Shown here piece after piece: positions 41,160-50,212 of a DNA stretch of 64,000 nt (positions are counted from its first letter, which is position 1; each line of letters starts with the position of its first letter). The DNA is from Chloroflexota bacterium. GTDB lineage: Bacteria > Chloroflexota > Limnocylindria > Limnocylindrales > CSP1-4. The notes under the pieces are model-generated. The model did not search any database. It was not told the DNA's origin and was given only the letters and a program-made list of their open reading frames with translations. The position numbers and the translations under genes are program-made. The stretch lies in assembly GCA_919901745.1 (NCBI GenBank), contig CAKKPP010000008.1, positions 27,643 through 91,642 of the forward strand, written 5' to 3'.

Positions 41160-41321
41160 GGTGTGATGGTGCCACGCGAGTTGCGCGCGACGCGATGGCC
41201 CAATCGTCGGTGCGGCGGCGACAGAGGGGCTATGCGTGCCTCGTCCCCTGCCGCATCCCGTGCCCCGGTCACGGACCCCGACGTAAGCCGGCCCCGCCCC
41301 CCGGCCCCGGTCCATCGGTTC

Positions 41322-41479
41322 TTCTCATACGGTCGTCCGGGGAACGTTATCCACGATCTGGGCCTTCCGACCGTGCCTCGCGTGCCGTTCGACGACCGTT
41401 CCACGCACGAATCGGGGCTGCGATGGCCCTGATTGGCGCCTCGGGCATGGATAACGTTCCCCCCATGGTCGTATGAGAA
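41322..41479. repeat. 158-bp element bounded by 32-bp imperfect terminal inverted repeats (MITE-like candidate)
   Basis: Left ttctcatacggtcgtccggggaacgttatcca (41322-41353); right arm reverse complement ttctcatacgaccatggggggaacgttatcca (41448-41479). Confidence 0.7.
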
Positions 41480-41522
41480 ACGCTGGGCGGCGATCGCACT
41501 TCTTCATGGCCGACCACGAGGT

Positions 41523-42965
41523 CTAGGCGACGCGCCACACCCTCCACAGGGCCGTCGGGTCGCTGAGCGGGTCGCCGTGGACGAGGAAGAAGTCCGCCCG
41601 TCCGCCCTCCCGGATCACGCCGGCATCCGGCTCTCCGAGCAGCTCTCCGCCGCGCCAGGTCGCCGCCGCGAGCGCCTCCCACGGCTCGAGGCCGGCCGCG
41701 ACGAGCGACTCGACCTCCCAGGCCAGCTGGTTCGCCCGGGACGAGCCGCCACCGAAGTCGGTCCCGGCCACGATCTTCACCCCGGCGTCGTGGGCGATGC
41801 GGACGCTCGCCTCGGCGTCGCGCAGCAGGCCCTCCGCGGAGCGTCGACCGGCCGCCGACGAAAACGGCGTCCGAAGGGCCGCCCGACCGATCGCCACGAA
41901 CGACCGAGGGACGGTGAGGGTGGACACGAGGAACGTCCCCTGGCTCGCCATCTGGCGTGCGATCGCCGCGTCCAGGCGGAACCCATGCTCGAGTGCATCC
42001 ACGCCGCCCGCGACCGCCGCCCGGGCCGGACCGATGCGCTGGACGTGGGCCGTCACGGTCGCGCCGCGCGCATGGACGGCATCGACGACCCGCCTGATCT
42101 CGGCCGCGCTCCAGGGTGAGACGTCCCGGTCGGGCGACTGGACGTAGAGCTTGATGAGGTCGGCCCCCTGGTCGAGCTGCCCGTTGGCCGCCGCCAGGAG
42201 CGCGTCGGCGTTGCGGACCTCGATCGCGTTGCCGCGCCGGAGGACCCCCGGTCGCGCCAGCCACGTCCCGGCGGCGCGGACATACGGACGATCGCGACGA
42301 CCGGCCCAGCGATCCCGGATCCCGAGCGCGAGCGCCCGGGTTCGACCGTCCACGGGATCCTCGACCGTGGCACTGCCGACGTCGCGGAACCAGCGGATTC
42401 CGGCCCGGAGGGCAAGCTCGCCGTTCTGCTCGGCCACCTCCAGCTGCCGCCGGGGAGCGGCAGCGATGTGGTCGAGCCAGTTCGCCCCGCCGGGAAGCGT
42501 GATGTGGCTGTGACCGTCGACCATGCCCGGGACGATCGTCGCGCCGCTTGCATCGACGATCTCGAGGCCATCCCGCGGCCCTGGGTCCTCCTCGCCGTCG
42601 GCAGGACGGATCCAGGCGATCCGATCATCGTCCACGAGGATGCTGACGCCGTAACGGAGCTTCGCCGAACGGCCGTCGGCGAGGGCGGCGTCGCGGTAGA
42701 GGGCGCGTCCGGTCCGGGTCGTCGGCAGCGAGGGGGTGGGTGTGGCCGAGGGCGTGGGCGCGGGTGGCGCAGTCGTGGGCACCATGGTCGGGCTCGCCGT
42801 CGCGGCGCTGCTGCTCGCACTCGCGGTGGGGGCGCCGGTGGAAATCGCCGGCGCCGGCGAGCCGTCGTCGACGCCGCAGGCGATGAGCACGCTGCCCGCG
42901 GTCCCAAGCGCCGCGACCTCGAGGAAGCGCCGGCGGCTGATGGGGGACGGAGGATCGGTCGGCAT
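41523..42965 (-). CDS. TAT/lipoprotein amidohydrolase family protein
   Basis: ISRRRFLEVAALGTAGSVLIACG; GMVDGHSHITLPGG; ALEHGF; GTDFGGGS. Confidence 0.85.
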   Translation of the reverse strand: MPTDPPSPISRRRFLEVAALGTAGSVLIACGVDDGSPAPAISTGAPTASASSSAATASPTMVPTTAPPAPTPSATPTPSLPTTRTGRALYRDAALADGRSAKLRYGVSILVDDDRIAWIRPADGEEDPGPRDGLEIVDASGATIVPGMVDGHSHITLPGGANWLDHIAAAPRRQLEVAEQNGELALRAGIRWFRDVGSATVEDPVDGRTRALALGIRDRWAGRRDRPYVRAAGTWLARPGVLRRGNAIEVRNADALLAAANGQLDQGADLIKLYVQSPDRDVSPWSAAEIRRVVDAVHARGATVTAHVQRIGPARAAVAGGVDALEHGFRLDAAIARQMASQGTFLVSTLTVPRSFVAIGRAALRTPFSSAAGRRSAEGLLRDAEASVRIAHDAGVKIVAGTDFGGGSSRANQLAWEVESLVAAGLEPWEALAAATWRGGELLGEPDAGVIREGGRADFFLVHGDPLSDPTALWRVWRVA

Positions 42966-43166
42966 GCGTCGCTCGTGGTTGATCGCGATCGCGTCGATGC
43001 TACCAGCCACGCCCGGCGGTGCCTCCGGTCAAATCAATGGCGCGACGGTACCGTGGCGAGCTCGATCGTTCGCCGGATCGAGCCCAGCTCCGGACGGCCC
43101 ACAAGGTCGTGGCCCAGTACCGGGATCTCCGCACGGGTGGGTGTGCCAGCTTGACCTTGCCGTGTG

Positions 43167-43190
43167 ATACTTGAGGCATGGCTCAAGTAT
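43167..43190. promoter_or_regulatory. Candidate ArsR/SmtB operator ATACTTGAG-gcatgg-CTCAAGTAT overlapping the arsR start codon
   Basis: Perfect 9-bp inverted repeat; start ATG at 43178-43180 lies in its spacer; GATACT -10 at 43166-43171. Confidence 0.75.
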
Positions 43191-43567
43191 TCGCCTCGGC
43201 CATCGATGTCGACCGGTGTGAGACCGAATGCCTCCATCCCGAGGCGGTCCGTCCCCTACTCGAAAGGTCGCTGGGGGTCGACGGTGCCGCGTCCGTCGGT
43301 TCGCTGTTCGCGACCCTCGCCGATCCGTCGCGCGCGAGGATCCTGCACCTGCTCGCGATCAGCGAGCGCGAATTGTGCGTTTGCGACATCGCCCTCGTGC
43401 TCGGCATGAGCGTCTCCGCCCTCTCGCACCAGCTCCGCCATCTCCGTGAGCGCGGGGCGGTGAGCCGGCGCAAGGCCGGCCGGATCGCGTACTACCGGCT
43501 CATCGACGACCACGTGCGCCGGCTCGTGCTCGACGCGGTGGCCCATGTCGCGGAGGGTCTGGCCTGA
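43178..43567 (+). CDS. ArsR/SmtB/CadC-family metal sensor
   Basis: CETEC N-term, ELCVCD (alpha3), DDHVRRLVLDAVAHVAE (alpha5). Confidence 0.9.
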   Translation: MAQVFASAIDVDRCETECLHPEAVRPLLERSLGVDGAASVGSLFATLADPSRARILHLLAISERELCVCDIALVLGMSVSALSHQLRHLRERGAVSRRKAGRIAYYRLIDDHVRRLVLDAVAHVAEGLA

Positions 43568-44475
43568 TGCCGCACGCCCACGGGGGCGCGGCCGGCGGAA
43601 GCGCCGCTGCCGCCAGTCGCGGCCGACTCGTGACCGTCTTCGTCGTCACGCTGGGCGTGTTCGTCGTCGAACTCGTCGGCGGCATCGCCTCGAACAGCCT
43701 GGCGCTGATCGCCGACGCCGGGCACATGCTCACCGACGTCGCGGGGATCGGCCTTGCGCTCCTCGCGATCTGGTTCGGATCGCGACCGGCGAACGACGGT
43801 CGGACCTTCGGGTTTCTCCGGCTCGAGATCCTGGCCGCGGTCGTCAACGCGGTGCTGCTGTTCGGAGTCGCGGCGTTCGTGTTGATCGAGGCCTGGCGGC
43901 GGCTGTCCGCACCACCCGAGATCGCGTCGGGGCTGATGCTGGCGGTGGCCCTCCTGGGCCTGGCCGCGAACGGCGTCTCGCTCTATCTCCTGCGTGACGC
44001 CCAACGGCACAGTCTGAACATGCGCGGCGCGTATCTCGAGGTGCTGGGCGACTTCGCCGGGTCGGTTGCGGTGATTGTCGCCGCGATTGTCATCGGTGCG
44101 ACCGGCTGGACGGCGGCCGATGCGATCGCGTCGGCGCTGATCGGCCTGCTCATCATCCCGCGGACGTGGGGGCTTCTGCGCGAAGCAGTCGACGTTCTCC
44201 TCGAGGCCACCCCGAGGGGGATCGACCTCGACGACGTGCGCTCGCACATCCTCGGCGCGCCGGGGGTCGCGGACGTCCACGACCTGCACGCCTGGACGAT
44301 CACGTCCGGGATGAACGTCGTGTCGGCGCACGTGGTGCTCGCCGAGGGTGCAGAACCGCCGGCTGTGCTGGATGAGCTGTGCCGCTGCCTGACGGGTGAC
44401 TTCGACATCGAGCACTCGACGTTCCAGCTGGAGGCCCCCGACCGCCGCCGGCTCGAGCAGGCCCCGCATCCATGA
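43567..44475 (+). CDS. Cation diffusion facilitator (CzcD-like)
   Basis: ALIADAGHMLTDVAGIGLALLA; LNMRGAYLEVLGDFAGS. Confidence 0.9.
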   Translation: MPHAHGGAAGGSAAAASRGRLVTVFVVTLGVFVVELVGGIASNSLALIADAGHMLTDVAGIGLALLAIWFGSRPANDGRTFGFLRLEILAAVVNAVLLFGVAAFVLIEAWRRLSAPPEIASGLMLAVALLGLAANGVSLYLLRDAQRHSLNMRGAYLEVLGDFAGSVAVIVAAIVIGATGWTAADAIASALIGLLIIPRTWGLLREAVDVLLEATPRGIDLDDVRSHILGAPGVADVHDLHAWTITSGMNVVSAHVVLAEGAEPPAVLDELCRCLTGDFDIEHSTFQLEAPDRRRLEQAPHP

Positions 44476-45107
44476 GCACCACCGTGGTCCCAACCCTCGA
44501 TCGCGGGCGTCTGCTTCGCCGCGGCCTCCGCCTCGAGTATTTCACCGTCGGTTGGAATGTCGTCGAGGGGCTCGTCGCCGTCGCCGCCGCGCTCGCCGCG
44601 GGCTCGGTCGCGCTGCTCGGCTTCGGAATCGATTCGTTTGTAGAGTCCGCCTCGGGCCTGATCATCATCTGGCGCCTCCAGGCCGAGCACCGCGCGGTCG
44701 ACCACGAGCGGATCGAGGCCGTCGAGCGGCGAGCACAGCGCTTCGTGGCGGCCTCGCTCGTCGCAGTCGCCGCGTACATCGCGTTCGACGCGGTCACCAC
44801 GCTCCTCGCGGGGGATCGACCCGAAGCGAGCCCGGTCGGGGTCGGATTAGCCTCCCTCTCGCTCGGGGTCATGTGGTGGCTGGCCCGGGCCAAGCGGCGA
44901 ACGGCAATTGCCCTTGGCTCCCGGGCGATGCGAGCCGACGCGTTCCAGACGACGGCCTGCTGGTGGCTGTCGCTCGCGGTTCTGGTCGGGGTTGGCCTGA
45001 ACATGCTGTTTGGCCTGTGGTGGGCGGATCCGCTCGCGGCCCTCGTGATCCCGATCTTCCTCCTCCGCGAGGCCCGCGAGGCCTGGGCGGGGGAGGACTG
45101 CGACTGA
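44472..45107 (+). CDS. CDF-superfamily cation transporter, divergent
   Basis: SVALLGFGIDSFVESASGLIIIWRL; MRADAFQTTACWWLSLAVL. Confidence 0.8.
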   Translation: MSTTVVPTLDRGRLLRRGLRLEYFTVGWNVVEGLVAVAAALAAGSVALLGFGIDSFVESASGLIIIWRLQAEHRAVDHERIEAVERRAQRFVAASLVAVAAYIAFDAVTTLLAGDRPEASPVGVGLASLSLGVMWWLARAKRRTAIALGSRAMRADAFQTTACWWLSLAVLVGVGLNMLFGLWWADPLAALVIPIFLLREAREAWAGEDCD

Positions 45108-45122
45108 CGGCGAAGGATAGCG

Positions 45123-46268
45123 ATGCCCGGACGACGACGCCAACGCCAGAAAGGTCAGCCAGAGGGCGCGGGCGGGCATGAGCACAAGGGCCACGACCAC
45201 GGGGCCCACGAGGCCCGCCTCGTCGACGACGGCCACGACGACTACGACCACCGGCGCAGCCTGCTCGGGATGATCCGGTCGATCGTCGGGCCGCACAGCC
45301 ATGACCCGGGGGATTCGGTCGACAGCGCCCTCGAGGCGAGCGCCAGGGGCGTTCGCGCGGTCAAGCTCTCGCTCGTCGCCCTCCTGGCCACGAGCGCCTT
45401 CCAGGTCGCGATCGTGGTCGTCACGGGCTCGGTCGCCCTGCTGGCCGACACGGTCCACAACTTCTCCGATGCCCTGACGGCGGTGCCGCTGTGGATCGCC
45501 TTCGTAGTCGGTCGACGGGTGGCCACGAGGCGCTACACCTACGGCTACCGGCGAGCCGAGGACCTCGCGGGCATCTTCATCGTGGCGATGATCCTGTTCT
45601 CGGCCGGACTGGCCGCCTGGGAGTCGATCAATCGATTGATCCATCCGCAGCCGCTCTCCAACCTGGGTCTGCTGGCGATCGCCGGATTCATTGGGTTCCT
45701 CGGCAACGAGCTCGTCGCGCTGTACCGGATCCGGATTGGAACGGAGATCGGTTCTGCCGCGCTGGTCGCCGACGGCCACCACGCGCGCACCGACGGGCTC
45801 ACGTCACTCGCCGTGGTAGCGGGCGCGGCCGGCGTCTGGTTGGGATTCCCGCTCGCCGACCCGCTCATCGGCCTGCTCATCACGGTGGTCATCCTGTGGG
45901 TCCTGAAGGGCGCTGCGAGCCAGGTCTTCGCCCGGCTCATGGATGCGGTGGATCCGGCCGTCACCGACGCCGTCGAGCTGGCCGCGGCTCAACCCGGCGT
46001 CGAGGACGTTGCGAGCGTCCGCATCCGCTGGCTCGGCCATCAGCTGGAGGCTGAGGCGCACATCGTCGTCGATAGCGACCTGTCAACGGCGCGCAGCCAC
46101 GCGATCGCCGAGGGCGTGCGCCACGCGATCTTCCATGCGGTGCCGCGGATCTCCGACGTGACGGTTCACGTCGATCCGTGTACGCACTCGCTCGCCGATC
46201 CGCACGAGACCACGGCCGACCACCTGCCGCAGACGCCGCGACGGGATCGAGCGACGCCGGCGAGTTGA
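45123..46268 (+). CDS. Cation diffusion facilitator with His-rich N-terminus
   Basis: GGHEHKGHDHGAHEA; LLADTVHNFSDALTAVPLWIA; ALVADGHHARTDGLTSL. Confidence 0.9.
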   Translation: MPGRRRQRQKGQPEGAGGHEHKGHDHGAHEARLVDDGHDDYDHRRSLLGMIRSIVGPHSHDPGDSVDSALEASARGVRAVKLSLVALLATSAFQVAIVVVTGSVALLADTVHNFSDALTAVPLWIAFVVGRRVATRRYTYGYRRAEDLAGIFIVAMILFSAGLAAWESINRLIHPQPLSNLGLLAIAGFIGFLGNELVALYRIRIGTEIGSAALVADGHHARTDGLTSLAVVAGAAGVWLGFPLADPLIGLLITVVILWVLKGAASQVFARLMDAVDPAVTDAVELAAAQPGVEDVASVRIRWLGHQLEAEAHIVVDSDLSTARSHAIAEGVRHAIFHAVPRISDVTVHVDPCTHSLADPHETTADHLPQTPRRDRATPAS

Positions 46269-46488
46269 GCCACGGCCGGGCCGCGGACGGTCCGCCGGGT
46301 CGCGTCATCGAGCGCCTGTCGACGCCTGTCGAGCGCAATCGTGCATGAGCGTCGCGCGGCGGTGGATTGCCGGGATGACGCGGATTCTGTCGCGTTGGCT
46401 ACACGTCGGCTGTCGCCCAAACGCTCGACGAGCGCGATGTCAGTTCGCCAACGCCACCCGGCAAACCAGGATGTTGGGGGTGAAGTCG

Positions 46489-47094
46489 TCAGATGCGGAT
46501 CGGCACGGGGCGAAGCAGGCCCGCTGCGAGGTCTCTATCGGTGACGACCCGCATCCAGTCGACCTGCTCGCGGTTCACGATGATCGTTCCGCTCGAGCGG
46601 CCCGTGCGCTCACCACCCGACCAGTACTCGATCCACGCGTCGGTCAGCGGAACCATCAGCGGACGGTTGCCCACGCTCGCGATCGGGTCGCTGCCCGGAG
46701 GGGCGTGGACGTAGCCGCCGATCAGGTACTTGCCCGATTGCATCGCGACCGGGTGGGTCTCGGTCGGCCGCCGGCTCGCCTCGTCCCCGCGCGGCTCGCT
46801 CGCGTGAACGGCGATCAAGTCGCTGCGCCGGATCAGGATTTCGTCGACCGATTCAGTCGCCCCGTCGTCGAGTCCCTCGATCTCAACGTCGGAGAGTGCG
46901 AGTTCCTCGTGCGCATTCAGCAGGTCGGTGAGCCGATCGGCCTGCAGTCGGACCCAGCCGAACACCCGATGTTGGCCCCTGTAGGCGACGAACCGGACGA
47001 GCGGCACGTCCGTCGCGTACTCAGGCTCGAAGATATCCTCGGCCGTGTGCTGGAGGACAAAGTGGAGGCGACGCTGAGGCGCCTGAGGCAACAT
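46489..47094 (-). CDS. Conserved-looking hypothetical protein
   Basis: Single 201-aa ORF with ordinary composition; start uncertain. Confidence 0.5.
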   Translation of the reverse strand: MLPQAPQRRLHFVLQHTAEDIFEPEYATDVPLVRFVAYRGQHRVFGWVRLQADRLTDLLNAHEELALSDVEIEGLDDGATESVDEILIRRSDLIAVHASEPRGDEASRRPTETHPVAMQSGKYLIGGYVHAPPGSDPIASVGNRPLMVPLTDAWIEYWSGGERTGRSSGTIIVNREQVDWMRVVTDRDLAAGLLRPVPIRI

Positions 47095-47227
47095 CAGTTC
47101 GGCACGTTGCAGTCAAGCCCCACCGCCCGTAATCACCCGAAGGTACGTGGACCCGGTGTTACCTCGACCTGGCGCGAGTCGGAAAGGGCCAGGCTGCGGG
47201 TCCAAGATGGTGCGCTGAGGCCGCGGA

Positions 47228-47902
47228 TCACTCGACGACGATGACGTCCAGGCGGCGCGGGCCGTGGACGCCCTCGACCCGCTGCAGTTCGATGTCGCTC
47301 GTGGCCGACGGCCCGCTGATCCAGGTCTGGGGTCGGGTCGAGTCCAGGCGCGCCAGCGCTTCCGGCACGGTTCCCACGATCTGCGAGCTCATGACGATGC
47401 ACACGTGCAGATCGGGCAGCAGGCTGAGGGCCCGCCGGCCCTGATCGGGTCCGCCGTCGAGGACGATCGTTCCCGTCTCCGCGATCGCCACCGCACAACC
47501 GGTGATCACGCCGTCGAGCCGGTCGAGCGCGGGGAACGACAGCGGCGGATCGTCCCCCACGCGCTCGACCTCGATCCCCGCGAGCCACGTGTCCGGGACC
47601 CCGGCCGGAGCGGCCAGGCGGGTCACTCTCTGCGCGGCCAGCGCCGCCGCGATGGTCGCGGTCAGGCCCGCGGTCGTGGTCCGGTGGACGGTCGCGCGGT
47701 AGTCGCCGACGCGTTCGACGAAGAGCCCGGCGATGTCCGTCCCCGGCGGGAGGGCGTGCTCGTAGTCACGCGGGATGGGCACACGCGGTGGCGCGTCCGC
47801 GAGGGCGTCGTGGATCCGCCCGAGCACCGTCTCGCGGGCGTCGCCGGCGGACGTGGCACGCCGGCCGGACGATCCGGCCGGCTCGACTTCTGGGCTCGAC
47901 AT
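47228..47902 (-). CDS. lutC: LUD-domain protein, lactate utilization C
   Basis: VITGCAVAIAETGTIVLDGGPDQGRRALSLLPDLHVCIV. Confidence 0.88.
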   Translation of the reverse strand: MSSPEVEPAGSSGRRATSAGDARETVLGRIHDALADAPPRVPIPRDYEHALPPGTDIAGLFVERVGDYRATVHRTTTAGLTATIAAALAAQRVTRLAAPAGVPDTWLAGIEVERVGDDPPLSFPALDRLDGVITGCAVAIAETGTIVLDGGPDQGRRALSLLPDLHVCIVMSSQIVGTVPEALARLDSTRPQTWISGPSATSDIELQRVEGVHGPRRLDVIVVE

Positions 47903-49461
47903 CAGTCCCCGCCCCGCCCGCCATCGGTGCGACGCCACCAGGCCCGGAACGATTCGCGTGCCGGGGCCCTGAGATCGCGCGCCCGGAACCAGCCGGCGAT
48001 GGGACCCGGCCCGGGCATCCGACGCAGGGTCCCGCGCCGCCCGAAGAGGCGACCGCCGAGCCCGGCCGCGCGCTCCGCCAGGCCGAGCCGTCGGGGGGTC
48101 TGAAGGGTCCACGCGGCCACGCGCATCGACGCCGCCTCGGCGGTGGGCAGCCGATGGCTCGCCTCCGACTGGCGCACCACCTGTCCCCGGAGGTGGACCA
48201 GGACCTCGGGGATATCGATCCGGACCGGGCACACGTCGAAGCAGGCGCCGCACAGCGACGAGGCGAACGGCAGCGAGGCGGTCTGCTTGTCGACCGGGTG
48301 GCGCGCGATGCCGCGGAGCTGTGGCGTCAGGATCGCGCCGATGGGACCCGGGTAGACCGATCCGTAGGCCTGCCCGCCGGTTCGCTCGTAGACCGGACAG
48401 ACGTTGAGGCATGCCGAGCAGCGGATGCAGCGCAGCGCCTGGCGGCCCACCGTGTCGGACAGCGTGTCCGTCCGGCCGTTGTCGAGCAGGACCAGGTGGA
48501 ACGCCTGCGGCCCGTCCCCCGCTGTCACGCCCGTCCACATCGAGGTGTACGGGTTCATCCGCTCCGCCGTTGCCGAACGGGGCAGCAGCTGCATGAAGAC
48601 CTCGAGATCCCGCCAGGTCGGGACCAGCTTCTCGATCCCCATGACCGTGATGAGGACCTCGGGAAGTGTCAGGCACATCCGCCCGTTGCCCTCGGATTCG
48701 ACGACGACGACGGTTCCCGTCTCCGCGACCGCAAAGTTCGCCCCGGAAACGGCCACCCGCGCCCGGAGGAACTTCTCGCGCAGGTGCAGCCGCGCCGCCT
48801 CGGCCAGCTCGGCGGGTTCGTTCGTGAGCCCCTCGGGTGCCGGCCGGCCGACCCGGCCCATCTCGTCGATGAAGATGTCGCGGATCTCGGACCGGTTGCG
48901 ATGGATCGCGGGGACCAGGATGTGCGAGGGAAGGTCGTGGCCCAGCTGGACGATCATCTCGGCGAGATCGGTCTCCCAGACGTCGATTCCCTCCTGGCGC
49001 AGCGCCTCGTTGAGTTCGATCTCCTGGGTCGCCATCGACTTGACCTTGACGACCTCGGTCGCGCCGTTCGCCCGGGCGATCGAGGCCACGATCCCGTTCG
49101 CCTCGGCCGCGTCGCGCGCCCAGTGGACGGTGCCGCCGGCGGTGCCGACGGCACGTTCCAGCTGTTCGAGGAGCGCGGGCAGGTCGCGGAGGACCTCGTC
49201 CTTGATGGCCGCACCGGCCAGGCGCAGGGCCTCCCAGTCGGCGCGTTCGGCGACGACCGCGGCGCGTTTCGTCCGGATCGTCGCGGTGGCGCGACCCAGG
49301 TTGGCCCGGAGCTGCTCGTTGGCCAGGGCAGTGCGGGCCGCCTCGGGGAAGGGTGGGGTTCCGGCGAAGGACGGCTCGGGACGGTCAGGACGCGAGGGGC
49401 GAAGGCGTTCGGTGGCGTGCCGCGTCCCGGCAGCGTGCGGCGCGTCCGCGGGCAGCGTCAT
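47902..49461 (-). CDS. lutB: Iron-sulfur lactate utilization protein B
   Basis: CIRCSACLNVCPVY and CGACFDVCPV; NFAVAETGTVVVVESEGNGRM. Confidence 0.92.
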   Translation of the reverse strand: MTLPADAPHAAGTRHATERLRPSRPDRPEPSFAGTPPFPEAARTALANEQLRANLGRATATIRTKRAAVVAERADWEALRLAGAAIKDEVLRDLPALLEQLERAVGTAGGTVHWARDAAEANGIVASIARANGATEVVKVKSMATQEIELNEALRQEGIDVWETDLAEMIVQLGHDLPSHILVPAIHRNRSEIRDIFIDEMGRVGRPAPEGLTNEPAELAEAARLHLREKFLRARVAVSGANFAVAETGTVVVVESEGNGRMCLTLPEVLITVMGIEKLVPTWRDLEVFMQLLPRSATAERMNPYTSMWTGVTAGDGPQAFHLVLLDNGRTDTLSDTVGRQALRCIRCSACLNVCPVYERTGGQAYGSVYPGPIGAILTPQLRGIARHPVDKQTASLPFASSLCGACFDVCPVRIDIPEVLVHLRGQVVRQSEASHRLPTAEAASMRVAAWTLQTPRRLGLAERAAGLGGRLFGRRGTLRRMPGPGPIAGWFRARDLRAPARESFRAWWRRTDGGRGGD

Positions 49462-50207
49462 CAGTCCGCTCCGGTGGAGGCGAGGATCTCGGCGAAGTGC
49501 ATGACCCGGACCGAAGAACGCTGCCGCGAGAGCAGACCGCCGATGTGCATCAGGCACGACGTGTCGCCGGCGGTGAGGACCTCGGCGCCGGACCCGACCA
49601 CGTCGTCGACCTTGTCGTTGCCCATCGCGACGGACGTGTCGGCATTCTTGACCGCGAATGTTCCGCCGAATCCGCAACAGGCCTCGGATCGCGGCAGGTC
49701 CACCAGGGTCAGCCCGTCCACCGCCGCGAGCAGCCGGGTGGGCCGATCCCCCACCCCGAGGAGGCGCGTCGAGTGGCAGGTGGGGTGGAACGCGACCGTG
49801 TGCGGGAACCGCGCCCCAACGTCGGTGACCCCGAGCACGTCGACGAGGAACTCGCTCAGCTCGAGGACTCGGGGAGAGACCGCGGCTACCCGCTTGGCCA
49901 ACCCGGTTTCGGAACCACCCTTCGCCGCCAGCTCCGCGACCAGCGGGTGGTAACGACGGACCATCGAGGCGCATGAGCCCGACGGCGTGACCACGACGTC
50001 GTAGCCCGCGAACGCGTCCACGAACCGTTCGACCAGCGGGATGCACGCGTCCTGGTAACCCGAGTTGAAGTGCATCTGGCCGCAGCAGGTCTGCTCGGCG
50101 GGAAATTCCACGTCGTGGCCGAGTCGCCGCAGGAGGCGCACGATCGCGTGCCCCACCTCCGGGAAGAGCGCGTCGTTGTAACAGGTGATGAACAGCGCGA
50201 CGCGCAT
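49461..50207 (-). CDS. lutA: (Fe-S) lactate utilization protein A
   Basis: FITCYNDALFPEVG...EQTCCGQMHFNSGY; CCGFGGTFAVKN. Confidence 0.92.
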   Translation of the reverse strand: MRVALFITCYNDALFPEVGHAIVRLLRRLGHDVEFPAEQTCCGQMHFNSGYQDACIPLVERFVDAFAGYDVVVTPSGSCASMVRRYHPLVAELAAKGGSETGLAKRVAAVSPRVLELSEFLVDVLGVTDVGARFPHTVAFHPTCHSTRLLGVGDRPTRLLAAVDGLTLVDLPRSEACCGFGGTFAVKNADTSVAMGNDKVDDVVGSGAEVLTAGDTSCLMHIGGLLSRQRSSVRVMHFAEILASTGAD

Positions 50208-50212
50208 CCCGC

